Shown here in pieces: positions 45,601-58,600 of a stretch of 64,000 nt of DNA (the stretch's first letter is position 1; every line of letters begins with the position of its first letter). The translations under genes and the position numbers were made by a program. The notes under the pieces are model-generated. The model made no database searches and was not told the origin of the DNA. It worked only from the letters and a program-made list of their open reading frames with translations. This DNA is from Nematostella vectensis (lineage: Eukaryota > Cnidaria > Anthozoa > Actiniaria > Edwardsiidae), in contig NC_064036.1 in assembly GCF_932526225.1 (NCBI RefSeq), positions 9,245,519 through 9,309,518 on the forward strand, in the 5' to 3' direction.

Positions 45601-48600
45601 TGGGTGGAATGGCCTCCATTCCATTCCGGAATGGGAGCATGGGATAAACGAACACACGCTTTTTCTATTCTAATAATTCTCGTTCCGGAATCATGCCCTT
45701 AGTTTTGAGCCACTGCTAAGCCATGCTCAAGGTACCTTCCACTCCTCCCAGGCTCTTTAGCCATTTGAAGACCAAACCCATGATGTAGATGCCATATGTA
45801 GGTGGAGTGTTGTATAAGGAGTTTTGTCCAGCTTGAATCTGGGAATCAAAAGTTTCATGATTCAAATGAAGAATACTCACTATGTAACAAGTACAAATTT
45901 GACAAATGGGTGTAATAATAAACCACTTAAAATTAGTGAAATATGGTGTCAATTGTACAGTATATAGGGCAGACTACAAAACCAAAACTGTGTTTTTGAA
46001 AACTCACTATAAAATAACTATCAACTGATAAATAAGCATGCAAGCACATGTTAATGAATTAATAATAATGAGTTAAAAATCATAATTTTTATAGCTTTAT
46101 CACTAATTAAATATGATAAAAAGTTACAAAAAAATATCAAAGGCAGTCTTAAAACATAGGAAAATATAAGGCAGTCTGATGTGACTGATAATTTAGAGGG
46201 GATGGCCTGTTTAACAGTGCATAGCAAAGCATAGCTTCCTCATTATGCAAGACTTTTTGCCACATGTTTATTATCTGTATTGATAATAGGTATCACTCTC
46301 AATAAAAAAAATGTCTTGAAAATTACAGCAGAGGAAGGACAGGATGTGCTACTGCAACTTTTATTATACCTTGTAATCAAAGACTGCAGGACACAAGGGG
46401 GAAGCGTGACCAATGAGATCCTCTCGCACTGAAAAATACAGATATTTTATTGGGGAGTCTGAATATTTGGGGGACGGAGAATAAATACATTTTATTGGGG
46501 GATGGAGATACATACATATTTCATTTTATATAGTTATGAAGGATTGGAAATGTTGCCATCCCTCTGACCCCTTTCCAACATTTAAGTTAACCAGGAACAA
46601 GCCGGTTCCCTGCTTTTTATTTCCTATTCTACTTTTTTTTGGTTTTTCAAGCGGTTTAAATGACAAATAATTTTAGACTAATAGGTTCTTAATTTTCAGG
46701 TTGTTACTTGCAGCTTTTAAATGTATATGGCTGAGGGTGAGGGTAAGTTGGGATGCATACCAATAACTATTGTGACACCAGCACATCCAATGTTCTTTTG
46801 AGCTCCAGCATAGATTATTCCAAACTAAAGTTTAAAAGAAATAATGTGGTCAGCATCATTTTAGTGATCATTAATTGTACCAATTCCCAAGTTAATTGTT
46901 ATAAACTATTGTGGATACCTTGTCTACATCAAAGTGTCTTGAGAGAATGTTAGAAGACATATCACACACCAAGGGAACCCCATTTGTCTCTGGGACAAAG
47001 TCAAACTCCACTCCTGAAAAAGACACAAAACAAAAAATCAACACTTGCTTCACCAAGGAGAATATGGAGATTTATACAACAGAGTGTCCAACCTACAGAC
47101 TTCAGAAATCAGGATTTCTTCTCTCTTTGACAGCCGCGAAGTTTCCCCTCCCCCACCCCCCCAAAAAAAGAATTTGTGAAATCATGAAAAAAAAGTGAGT
47201 ATGATAGTTCCACAGCTGTTGCTTTGCTGAAAATCAGCTGTAAAATTTAATCCGGTAGTAAGTTTATCATTTGATTTACTTGTCTTTCCTTGAATTCTAG
47301 TCTCGCTACATGCATAGGAAGTACAAATCTCTGAGCCCGCAATAGTATTCATGGTATTTGCCGCTTCTGTCTGGGCCTGCGATATTGCTCATTGTATTTA
47401 CTGTGCGTTGGCATGAAAAGTAAAAAGGAGCAAAAAAGTGTTTGTTGACTGTTTTCTTTAAAAGTTAATGTGGAAAATATATGGACTGCATACTGAATAG
47501 ACAATGACAAAATCGTCAAAAATCAGGATTTTCCCATCCCGATCGAGATTGTGTCGGGATTCAGGAAATTCAAGCAAAATCGGGAGAATCCTGACAAAAT
47601 TGGGCTGTTTGGATACTCTGATCAATGATTGTAACAGAGGAGATGAGCAACACTTACCATGGACTGTCTCATTTTCGCAATAGTACACATATGAAGCATC
47701 TGGGTTAAGCGTCCATTGGCTGGGGTCTGGAATGCCTGTGGATACAACCAAACACATCAAGAATCCTCAAAGCACAACATAAAAAGCATTTATGACCCAA
47801 AGTCAGTAGAATGAATAGGCAACACTTACTATCATATGTGCTTGTTTTAGGGAGAACAAGGTTAACTTTCCCATACTTTTCTGCCTAAAGAAAAGATAAT
47901 CTACAATTATTTTACAATAAGATATATAAAATAATACAATTAGCAATGCATAAATAACTTTATACAACTAATCATCTTATTAATTATTCTTTTTACCTCT
48001 TTTACTGCTTTTGCTGACCATGCTCCAGTTACTATGTAGTCTGCAGAACCCCCTTCTGAAAAAAGAAATCAGGATGTCATGGTGCAAATACCTATGCTAC
48101 ATACTATGGGTGCACAAACCAATTTATCCATGCATCTTACAATATACAATAAACAGACATTTTACTGCATTTCCTTTTTTCAACAAAAAAACAACCTTTC
48201 ATAATATTCAGAGGCACTGCTGAGAACTGCCCTGTCCCACCGCCTTGCATGAAGAGGACCTTGTAGTTGTCTGGGATATGCCTGGAAATACACATGGTTG
48301 TTAGGTACTAGCACATGATGTGACCATTAAATTGTTTCACCACCTCCCCTGTAATACCTAAAGACTAACATCCCTGTCCATAAAAAAAAGAACAACAAAT
48401 AAGTGAGGTGTCCTGTAGTGGAGGAGGAAAAGACATTACTCACAGCAATTCTCGGAGGTCATTCTCTGCATCATTAATAATTTTTGCAAACTCTCCTGAT
48501 CTGTGGCTCATCTCTATAAACACAAACGAGCCAATCCATAAGCCTGATATCCACCACTTGACCATGCAGATACATCTTGTACTAAGTGTAAATCCTGTAT

Positions 48601-51600
48601 ATAGCTAGGGGTGGGTGCAGGGGCAAATCCTGGACATATTTAGGGGTGGGTGCAGGGGAGAACCTTGTATATAGCTAGGGGTGGGTGCAGGGGCAAACCC
48701 TATATATAGCTAGGGGTGGGTGCAGGGGAGAACCTTGTATATAGCTAGGGGTGGGTGCAGGGGCAATCCCTGTATATAGCTAGGGGTGGGTGCAGGGGCA
48801 AACCCTGTATATAGCTAGGGGTGGGTGCAAGGGCAAACCCTGTATATAGCTAGGGGTGGGTGCAGGGGCAAACCCTGTACATATCTTGGGGTGGGTGCAG
48901 GGGAGAACCTTGTATATAGCTAGGGGTGGGTGCAGGGGCAAACCCTGTATATAGCTAGGGGTGGGTGCAAGGGCAAACCCTGTATATAGCTAGGGGTGGG
49001 TGCAGGGGCAAACCCTGTACATATCTTGGGGTGGGTGCAAGGGCAAACCCTGTATATAGCTAGGGGTGGGTGCAGGGGCAAACCCTGTACATATCTTGGG
49101 GTGGGTGCAGGGGAGAACCTTGTATATAGCTAGGGGTGGGTGGAGGGGCAAACCCTGTATATAGCTAGGGGTGGGTGGAGGGGCAAACCCTGTATATAGC
49201 TAGGGGTGGGTGCAGGGGCAAACCCTGTATATAGCTAGGGGTGGGTGGAGGGGCAAACCCTGTATGTAGCTAGGGGTGGGTGCAGGGGCAAATCCTGTAT
49301 ATAGCTAGGGTTGGGTGCAGGGGCAAACCCTGTATATAGCTAGGGGTGGGTGCAGGGGCAAATCCTGTATATAGCTAGGGGGGTGCAGGGGCAAATCCTG
49401 TATATAGCTAGGGTTGGGTGCAGGGGCAAACCCTGTATATAGCTAGGGGTGGGTGCAGGGGCAAATCATGTATATAGCTAGGGGTGGGTGCAGGGGCAAA
49501 CCCTGTATATAGCTAGGGGTGGGTGCAGGGGCAAACCCTGTATATAGCTAGGGGTGGGTGCAGGGGCAAACCCTGTATATAGCTAGGGTTGGGTGCAGGG
49601 GCAAACCCTGTATATAGCTAGGGGTGGGTGCAGGGGCAAATCCTGTATATAGCTAGGGGTGGGTGCAGGGGCAAACCCTGTATATAGCTAGGGGTGGGTG
49701 CAGGGGCAAGCCCTGTATATAGCTAGGGGGGTGCAGGGGCAAACCCTGTATATAGCTAGGGGTGGGTGCAGGGGCAAACCCTGTATATAGCTAGGGGTGG
49801 GTGCAGGGGCAAATCCTGTATATAGCTAGGGTTGGGTGCAGGGGCAAACCCTGTATATAGCTAGGGTTGGGTGCAGGGGCAAACCCTGTATATAGCTAGG
49901 GTTGGGTGCAGGGGCAAATCCTGTATATAGCTAGGGTTGGGTGCAGGGGAGAACCCTGTATATAGCTAGGGGTGGGTGCAGGGGCAAATCCTGTATATAG
50001 CTAGGGTTGGGTGCAGGGGCAAACCCTGTATATAGCTAGGGGGGTGCAGGGGCAATCCCTGTATATAGCTAGGGGTGGGTGCAGGGGCAAACCCTGTATA
50101 TAGCTAGGGGGGTGCAGGGGCAAACCCTGTATATAGCTAGGGGTGGGTGCAGGGGCAAACCCTGTATATAGCTAGGGGTGGGTGCAGGGGCAAATCCTGT
50201 ATATAGCTAGGGTTGGGTGCAGGGGCAAACCCTGTATATAGCTAGGGTTGGGTGCAGGGGCAAACCCTGTATATAGCTAGGGTTGGGTGCAGGGGCAAAT
50301 CCTGTATATAGCTAGGGGTGGGTGCAGGGGCAAATCCTGTATATAGCTAGGGGGTGCAGGGGCAAACCCTGTATATAGCTAGGGGTGGGTGCAGGGGAGA
50401 ACCCTGTATATAGCTAGGGGTGGGTGCAGGGGCAAATCCTGTATATAGCTAGGGGTGTGCAGGGGCAAACCCTGTATATAGCTAGGGGTGGGTGCAGGGG
50501 CAAACCCTGTATATAGCTAGGGGTGGGTGCAGGGGAGAACCCTGTATATAGCTAGGGGTGGGTGCAGGGGCAAATCCTGTATATAGCTAGGGGGTGCAGG
50601 GGCAAACCCTGTATATAGCTAGGGGTGGGTGCAGGGGCAAACCCTGTATATAGCTAGGGGTGGGTGCAGGGGCAAACCCTGTATATAGCTAGGGCTGGGT
50701 GCAGGGGCAAACCCTGTATATAGCTAGGGGGGTGCAGGGGCAAACCCTGTATATAGCTAGGGGTAGGTGCAGGGGCAAACCCTGTATATAGCTAGGGGGG
50801 TGCAGGGGCAAACCCTCTGCTACATACGTGGTTTCTCTATCTAGTCTTGGTGTGAGTGTGCATGTAAACTCCTACCCATGACACTGATTCCAAGATTTCC
50901 ATAATTCAGAAATTCCTCCTGGGCTTTCTTTAAGACCTGGATATTTAATAAAAAAAGAACTTGAAATGAGGAAGAGAATTTTTAAAATAACAACATCGGA
51001 AGAGTTTTGATCTCGATGCTACATAAGAGAACAGTAGTTCACTCATGTTGCAAAAGCGTGTAATATTGCATCACCCCTTGGAAAAATCGCTCTCGATCAA
51101 ACAGCACAATCTAACTACGTCGAAATAATGCATTTTTATGAAAGACAACACCTATGTCCAAGTAAAGACGAAACAGAGTTTTAGTAAGATAAGAATAGTG
51201 TGGACGCAAGGCGTAGAGGGTTCAATCGCGCGTGGTTCACTAGCTGTGAAGTCTTCTTTCTAGAATGAACGAATTATTCATGGTAATGGTTTTAACGCCT
51301 CGACCTTACCTCGACCCATAATAAAACAAAAAGGTCTCCTAAATTCGATAAAAATAGCTTAATAGTCGAGCTTGGTGGCCGTTGGTGAAGTCAAGTGATC
51401 CCCTTATTGAAGGGTTTCCATATTAGGAACGGCTTTGGTTCGGCCATGTGCCATATTAGGAAGAAAGCGCGAATACGTTCCTTGCCGCGAAAAATCAAAA
51501 CAAACATCAAGCTGTAACAGCAAGGAAGTAAACTCAAATCTTATGTTAATAGATCTCCCTGCTTTCTTGAAATTCAGAGAGGTTTAGACTCGTTCGGCTT

Positions 51601-51934
51601 TCACGTCAACGACGAAGTTACAATAAATCCAAGTTATTGGTGAATGTGCAAATCAAACGTGGTCGTTTGTACGAACCGTTTTTCTACAAAGATTTCAAAA
51701 GTAGACAAAATCTCCAGCCTCAAATCATCGTATGTTAACATAAATCCACTCAATTAAAAACTTTTCGATTGAATAACTTTCGATTTTTTTCGGGATAACT
51801 AAAAACTTTAAAAAAAAAACAGAAGATAAGCTAACTTAAATTAATATATTCTTAAAATGGCGCATAAAAATACTCACAACTTCTGGTAATTTAGCAGGGC
51901 CAGGGGCGAAGTTAATCACTTTGAAATCGTCCAT
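42655..51934 (-). CDS. PSAT1: Phosphoserine aminotransferase
   Basis: Fourteen exons join in phase to 367 codons plus TAA: 51878-51934, 50876-50936, 48444-48513, 48196-48281, 47997-48055, 47830-47884, 47658-47735, 46919-47013, 46761-46824, 46370-46428, 45736-45838, 44219-44291, 43680-43817 and 42655-42760. Landmarks: [74 protein letters not shown], the pyridoxal-phosphate lysine K197 in [17 protein letters not shown] and [12 protein letters not shown]. Human PSAT1 has 370 residues. It is a cytosolic class V aminotransferase converting 3-phosphohydroxypyruvate plus glutamate to phosphoserine plus 2-oxoglutarate in serine synthesis. Most donors are GTAAG/GTGAG types. Exon 13 ends inside a minisatellite that copies its donor; intron 2 holds a 35-bp minisatellite. 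Confidence 0.97.
42905..43702 (-). repeat. 46-bp minisatellite built from the PSAT1 exon-13 end plus its splice donor
   Basis: On the minus strand each unit reads ATACAGCTGAAAGGACACAG, which is the last 20 bases of exon 13, followed by GTAGGTGTTACCATAGCAAC. The true donor is at 43679-43678. Eight further identical donors follow at exact 46-bp steps (43633, 43587, 43541, 43495, 43449, 43403, 43357 and 43311). Older, more diverged units extend to about 42905, giving about 14 intact CACAG-GTAGGTG sites. The rest of intron 13 (42761-42904) is unique. Confidence 0.95.
43843..43988. repeat. Two-copy 73-bp tandem duplication in PSAT1 intron 12
   Basis: AGTTTTTCACACCATTACAG through AGCCGGAAGCATCCAGCTA occurs twice back to back without differences. 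A diverged partial third copy (TTTTTAGCCCAAAGCATCCA) lies at about 44119. Confidence 0.95.
44372..45263. mobile_element. Nonautonomous element with about 48-bp inverted ends, PSAT1 intron 11
   Basis: The left arm 44372-44419 (CAAATAGCCTGCTTGCAGG..GTTATTATTGTTGAAAAC) is inverted at 45216-45263 (GTTTTCCGCAATAATAACAC..CTGCAAGCAGGCTAATTG). Just inside the left arm a roughly 40-bp unit (TACTCGG..GTTATTAT..CCGTTCGG) is repeated. No transposase frame. The element occupies most of the intron between exons 11 and 12. Confidence 0.75.
45515..45695. repeat. Palindromic GGAATGG-rich repeat
   Basis: ATCATTCTGGAATGGGAATG at 45527 and the reverse complement of CTCGTTCCGGAATCATG at 45679-45695 form weak inverted ends, and the interior has further ATTCC/GGAAT palindromes (CCATTCCATTCCGGAATGGG). 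It is a probable MITE remnant in PSAT1 intron 11, adjacent to exon 11. Confidence 0.45.
48590..50820. repeat. 35-bp minisatellite, about 63 copies, PSAT1 intron 2
   Basis: The unit CTGTATATAGCTAGGGGTGG GTGCAGGGGCAAACC varies at a few sites (GGGTTGG, GGGGGGTGC deletions, CAAATCC, GAGAACC, ACATATCTTGG). Variant strings recur, suggesting block duplication. It begins 77 bp from exon 3 and ends 56 bp from exon 2, so the intron is almost nothing but array. Unlike the 42905-43702 array it contains no exon sequence. Confidence 0.97.
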
Positions 51935-52908
51935 TTTGCAAGAAAGCGTTCTCAGTTGGCGGGTGATAAAGGTGGAACGTGAGGTAGGATCGCTTCATGT
52001 ACGAGATGCAAATACCTCGCGGCATAGAGTGAGCGTGGTGGACTATGAACTTGTGACGACCCCTGGGAAAAACCATTATCCGGAAAGCTTCATCGCAAGG
52101 TCTGATTGGCTGTTATCAAAATAGATCATGATCACCACACGTGATCAACAAAAAAACATTCGATTTTTTTTGATTTTGTGTTTCTATGCACAGGCAACAC
52201 AGAAGAGAATAGTATCAATATATTTTCTCATGAAACTTGTTTTGGAAAAAGTCTACATTTAAAATCGCAGTTTTACTTTTTTTTTGTATGTCAATTTTGT
52301 ATATTTAAAAAACAGACAAAATAAAAATGATAACAGTTATGATTTCTTATAAGAGCTTTGATTATACCATCTCCGGCCAGGCCCAGGCCCTCAATAAAAA
52401 TATCAGGCGGCTCTATAGCAAACAATTCTGAATTGGAGGTAGGCAGGGAGGGAGGGGTGGGGGAACTTGCTATTATCAGCACTGCTTTGTTGGGGAAAGG
52501 CAGCGCCAGCCTTTCCAACCAAAGCACATACACTGGGTTAGCTAGACAACAAAAACAGATAATCAAGATATCCTTTGTAAACTTTATTTTTGAAAAATCT
52601 TTCTAACATGGAGGGAGATGTTATAGGGATGTGAGCTCTTATCTTCCAGTAATGTCAGTTGTGAGAGATCTGGAAATACTGTTGCAGTTCTTTACTGGTT
52701 TAAGAAAGTTTGCAATTAATCAATTAATCATTATCACAACAAATTCACATGACAAACAAAAATATTTTTAAAAGGTTTAAAGAGTAGCCAAGTGGCAGTG
52801 TTAACAATAACATATCCAATCCTTGCACAGCTGACAATATGGAAATAGGTATTGACTCATCACCCTGGATACCAGAGGTCATCCAGTGGCAATGTGCATT
52901 GATAGAGC
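51935..52908. other. Upstream region of PSAT1, no supported gene
   Basis: Unremarkable AT-rich sequence. Overlapping frames at 52291-52606 on both strands have no recognised motif. Confidence 0.35.
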
Positions 52909-53074
52909 AGGGGCGTAGCCAGGGGGTAGGGCCAGGAAGCCCATCCCCCTCATTGTGCAATAAAGCTATAGTGTCTTAGTCCCTACCTCTCAGTTGAAAA
53001 CAAGAAAATTGAGAAATCACTTTGTCCCCCCCCCCACCCCCAACACCAAGGAAAAATCTTGGCTACACCCCTGT
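52909..53074. mobile_element. Short MITE, hAT-like ends
   Basis: CAGGGGCGTAGCCAGG at 52909 is inverted as TTGGCTACACCCCTG (53060-53074). The interior has two C-rich tracts and no coding sequence. Flanks TAGAG and TAGAAG are similar but not an exact duplication. Confidence 0.65.
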
Positions 53075-53340
53075 AGAAGGCTGTCTATGTCTATTATCAA
53101 GTGCATTAATAATGGGATGTCTATATCTGTCATCTAAATCTATTCTATAACTCATTATTACATGAGCATTCCACAGGGCAAGTTCATAACAGGAATTAGT
53201 CTAAGCCTTCCCTTGTGCTGATTGTTAGAAAATACTACTATTGTGATTATCAATTTTTAATTGCATATTTAAAAAAAGTAAGAAAATTTTTTTAATAAAA
53301 TCAAACAATAGAATGCTGCCCCAAAAATGTAAATCTTTAA

Positions 53341-53605
53341 TTTCAGGGTAAAAGTGATAGAGATGCTCATCGGGAACGGGGGTTCTTCAGGGTAAAAGTG
53401 ATAGGGATGCTCGCCGGGAAATTCGAAAAATTCCCCCTAAAAATACCTGCACACCAAAAATTGCTACCCAAAAAAATACCCCAGAAGCCCTAAAAATACC
53501 AATTCTAAGAGAAAAGCATATTACTTTTCAGATACCCCCTTTTTTGACCCGATTTTGACCACTAAAAATTATGAGGAGCATCCCTATCAGGTCGACTTGG
53601 AAAGA
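53341..53605. repeat. Fold-back repeat related to 39352-39542
   Basis: TGATAGGGATGCTC (53399-53412) and GAGCATCCCTATCA (53576-53589) form inverted ends. The interior (CCTAAAAATACCTGCACACC then AAAAATTGCTACC) matches the copy in the 39-kb element. The left end is partly duplicated: TTTCAGGGTAAAAGTGATAG appears at 53341 and 53386. Confidence 0.75.
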
Positions 53606-55627
53606 TACAACATAAAAGATGTAAAATATATCAGGCTTGTTGTGGTCATGCTTTGGATAGGGTGATATAATTATTACCTATTTTCGCTTCTTTGGTATTA
53701 TTCCAAGGCAAACCAGGACAAGCCGACTGCACCCCTGTATCTCTCCTTCATCAGCACAAGGGGTAAGATTTGTTATAACAAAATCCTTCCTTCCTGTGAC
53801 AGTCTATTTCTATCTACCATTTTCCTTAGAACATGTAAACTAGGTAATACAACACAAAATACACTATGATACATGTTTATAAGTGATGTGATAAGCCGTT
53901 ATTAAGGCTATTTTAGACAAAATAAATCAGAAATGCTATGTTCCATAGCTTTAGTTTCTAACAATTGTTTGTATATCATAAAAGTAGTACTTACTAAGTC
54001 CCAGGGTTCCAAATAGTGGCCAGCTGTGGGCAAATAAATTTCTAGTCTTTGCCGGCTCTTTTTTTCTGTATTTCCCTTCTCATAATTTGAGTATGCAGGC
54101 TTTTTTCCCCCCACCAAAATCCAGAAAGTTGGCAAAATCTAGCAGATTTAAAAAATTGTTTTGAACCCTGAGTCCTGAGGTGATGGCTCTGGAGACATTG
54201 TGAATGCAATAAAAAATAAATTCATGCAAGGCCGCTATAAAACTAAAATAGTAAAATGTTATATACAAACTCTGAGGCACTCTAGGCTGTAACAAGAAGG
54301 GCTGGCATGATATAATGAATGTCATGCGGATATGCTTTTAAATTTGCTTGCGATACAATGGTGCAAGAAACATTTGTTTTGTATTGGCACCATACTATCA
54401 CCTCTGCCTTGTCCATCCATGTTACAAGCTATTGACACCATAGCTAAGAAAACCAGAGTGCCACAGAAAAGAAGAATCAGACCACAACACTCTAGGACCC
54501 TTGGGTAGAAATATATAGATATCATCTCCACTAAGGCATCTGCCCGATTGATTGAAAACATAACCTGAGATACTCAATAACTTACTAGTTACCTTTTTTT
54601 CTTATGATTAATATACAATTTTAAGTAGCTATATGTCAAATAAACAATTCTAAGTTCATGACCAATGCATTAATCTAAGAATTAATCAACAATTCGAAGA
54701 AGTAGTGGTTTCTGCACTATCAAAAAAAAAAACAACCCCATAGTACTCACAATGAAGCACAGCACACAGCTGAGGTCCTTTTGTGGGGGTAGTTTGAATA
54801 GGTTTCAGGGTCCCAAGGAGTCTAAGCATACCCCATTGATTTCCTTTATTGCTTTATGAAGCAACTCAGAGTAAGAACTCCAACCCCACGGCCAACACGT
54901 CTTAGTAAACTTACTTACATCATCTATGCTAAGTGTAAAATCACAAAACATAATTTCCAATACAGTACCTTTTCCCTAATTCTTCAAACCTGTATAATAT
55001 TACTTTGATTCAAAAAGCAGGATTTTTAAAAGTTATCAGGAAAATAAAGGGTAACTGCAAAAGGAGGATGTAAAAGTTTGGAATTGGTGGTTCACCTGGT
55101 GGTTTACCTGAGTGTAGTATGGTTAAATATCCTCTCAGCCTTAAGATGTTTTTACAATATCAAAAAATCCAGTTTTCTTTCTCAATTGTCTATCACTGCT
55201 AGATACCTTTTAATCATAATTTTTCTCAGCACAATGCCACTAACACAGTATTACTTAACTTCTTTGCTGTAGTTCTAACAATTCTTTCAAAATAGCAAAA
55301 CATTTCAGATGTTGATGATAATTCAAATGCCTTTCCTGAAAAAAAAAATACATATAAAAATACTTTTAAAACGCAAATATCATACCTGTCAACAGGCACA
55401 CCTTAAAGAATGCTTTGATAATTTTTTTTATCTATAATTCTGGGCCAAAAAAAGTGCTTATGATTATATTTTTGGGTTAAAATCTTTTTGGTTCAAATTT
55501 GTAAAAATTCCCTAAAAACTGAAGTGTGCTCCAGAAACTAAAATAGCGTTAAACTTCAGTTGGATACATTAAGCATAGAATGTGCACACATTATTTCAAT
55601 TTTTGACTAGTTGTTTTCAGTCTTACC
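53606..55627. other. Gap between PSAT1 upstream region and the coronin stop codon
   Basis: AT-rich with no gene recognised. Minus-strand frames at 53908-54561 lack conserved motifs. Any coronin 3' UTR exon would lie here, because the coronin stop is followed directly by a strong donor. Confidence 0.35.
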
Positions 55628-58600
55628 TTAAAATCCAAACTTTTCACTGTAGTATTTGTGTTCTTTTTCTAACTGCAAGATCCTTGCATCCTTTGCTTTG
55701 AGCTGAGTCTTGAGGGCAAAGACCTCCTCCTGCAGGTCAGCAAACGCGATGCGCAACTGCAACACAAGGACAGGCAAGTTATAGCACAACGCAATGTGCA
55801 ACTACAACACAAAGACAGGCAAGTTATAGCACAACGCAATGTGCGACTACAACACAAAGACAAGCAAGTTATAGCACAACGCAATGTGCAACTGCAACAC
55901 AAAGACAGGCAAGTTATAGCACAATGCAATGTGCAACTACAACACAAAGACAAGCAAGTTATAGCACAACGCAATGTGCAACTGCAACACAAAGACAGGC
56001 AAGTTATAGCACAATGCAATGCGCAACTACAACACAAAGACATGCAAGTTATAGCACAATGCAATGTGCAACTGCAACACAAAGACAGGCAAGTTATAGC
56101 ACAACGCAATGTGCAACTACAACACAAAGACAAGCAAGTTATAGCACAACGCAATGTGCAACTGCAACACATAGACAGGCAAGTTATAGCACAACGCAAT
56201 GCGCAACTACAACACAAAGACAAGCAAGTTATAGCACAACGCAATGCGCAACTACAACACAAAGACATGCAAGTTATAGCACAATGCAATGTGCAACTGC
56301 AACACAAATACATGCAAGTTATAGCACAATGCAATGTGCAACTACAACACAAGGACAGGCAAGTTATAGCACAACGCGATGTGCAACTACAACACAAAGA
56401 CAGGCAAGTTATATCACAACGCAATGTGCAACTGCAACACAAAGACAGGCAAGTTATAGCACAACACGATGTGCAACTACAACACAAAGACAGGCAAGTT
56501 ATAGCACAATGCAGTGTGCAACTACAACACAAAGACAGGCAAGTTATAGCAGAACGCAATGTGCAACTGCAACACAAAGACAGGCAAGTTATAGCACAAC
56601 GCAATGTGCAACTACAAAAGACATGCAAGTTATAGCACAATGCAATGTGCAACTACAACACAAAGACAGGCAAGTTATAGCGCAACACAAAGACAAGCAA
56701 GTTATAGCACAATGCAATGTGCAACTACAACACAAAGACAGGCAAGTTATAGTGCAACACAAAGACAAGAAGGTTATAGCACAATGCAATGTGCAACTAC
56801 AACACAAAGACAGGCAAGTTATAGCACAACGCAATGCGCAACTACAAAAGACATGCAAGTTATAGCACAATGCAATGTACAACTACAACACAAAGACAGG
56901 CAAGTTATAGCGCAACACAAAGACAAGCAAGTTATAGCACAATGCAATGTGCAACTACAACACAAAGACAGGCAAGTTATAGCGCAACACAAAGACAAGA
57001 AGGTTATAGCACAATGCAATGTGCAACTACAACACAAAGACAGGCAAGTTATAGCACAACGCAATGTGCAACTACAACACAAAGACAGGCAAGTTATAGC
57101 ACAACGCAATGTGCAACTACAACACAAAGACAGGCAAGTTATAGCACAACGCAATGTGCAACTGCAACATAAAGACAGGCAAGTCATAGCGCAACACAAA
57201 GACAATCAATTTATAGCACAATGCAATGCGCAACTGCAACACAAAGACAGGCAAGTTATAGCACAATGCAATGCGCAACTGCAACACAAAGACAGGCAAG
57301 TTATAGCACAACACAATGTGCAATTGCAACACAAAGACAGGCAAGTTATAGCACAACGCAATGTGCATTTGCAACACAAAGACAGGCAAGTTATAGCACA
57401 ACACAAAGACAATCAATTTATAGCACAATGCAATGCGCAACTGCAACACAAAGACAGGCAAGTTATAGCACAATGCAGTGTGCAACTGGAACACAAAGAC
57501 AGGCAAGTCACCACCAACCACATCAACACACCACCAACCACATCAACACACCACCAACCACATCAACACACCACCAACCACATCAACACACCACCAACCA
57601 CATCAACACACCACCAACCACATCAACACAACAACACACCACCAACCACATCAACACACCACCAACTACCCACACAAACTCACCACCCCCACACTCCTGA
57701 TACTCGTGTCTTGTCTCTTACTGTGTCCAAGTCCCAGTTCTAGCAGCCATGCTTGGCCCTTGCCTTAAGGCTTTTCACCATAGAAAAGAGTAACCATTGG
57801 ACCCCTCCTCTGCCACAAACACCAGGGGGGTGGCAGGGCGCACAGGCACCCCCTTAGCCACCAAAAAGTGGATAATTTCTTAGTGGTGGATCATTGAAGA
57901 CTTATCCTTTTTTCCATATGATTGCGAGCTTCCTCAACAAATCTTTGGTGCACACCAGCATACCACCCCGCCAATCCCTGAAGATTATCTCTTGTCTCTT
58001 ACCGTTTCCAAGTCCCAGTTCTTGTAGTCATGCTTGGCCTTAGCCTTGGTGCCATTCACCATAGAGTGCTCACTCTCATTATGATAGGCCCCTATGGAGT
58101 CTTGACTCCTGCAAATAACACAATAAACAAATATTTCAAGAACCTTCCTACAGCTCAAGATAGCAAAAGCAAATCATCACAAACATTACATATCAACTTT
58201 TCTACAACTGAAGATATAACCACAGTACAAAAAACCATAATCATAAAACATAAACAAACATTACGAAAACTTTCCTACAACTTACAATAGCAAAATAATG
58301 TAATGCAAAAATAAAAGTAACCTGGTAAACTTGGATCCTGTTTTATTCTCCTTCTGTTTTGTCTCATCTTCCCGTTTGCTGGATTCGTAAGCCTCACGAC
58401 TCATACCATCCACCGTCAGACCAGGTAGCAACTCGTCCATCAGCGGTGCCTTGTTACTGCCCATGATCCACTGTTCTGCAGACATGGCTGGCTTGTTTGA
58501 GGGCGTCTTTGGGAAAAGGTCAAACTGATAGGTGCCAGAATGCTGCAAAATACGGAACAGTAAAGGTGGTAGGTGTCTGAATGGTATAAGGAAATAGAAC

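Noticed and set aside
48590-50820. Possibility that the 35-bp PSAT1 intron-2 array also contains an exon junction
   Set aside because: I compared the unit with the ends of exons 2 and 3. The CAG-G in each unit has no exon-like flank, so it is a plain intronic minisatellite.
52291-52606. 91- and 82-codon frames on opposite strands
   Set aside because: Mutually antisense, no recognised domain, no splice context.
55669-57743. Several open frames of 279-379 codons on both strands
   Set aside because: All arise from the 45-bp array. The same DNA is open on both strands with 15-residue periods, as expected when the unit is a multiple of three.
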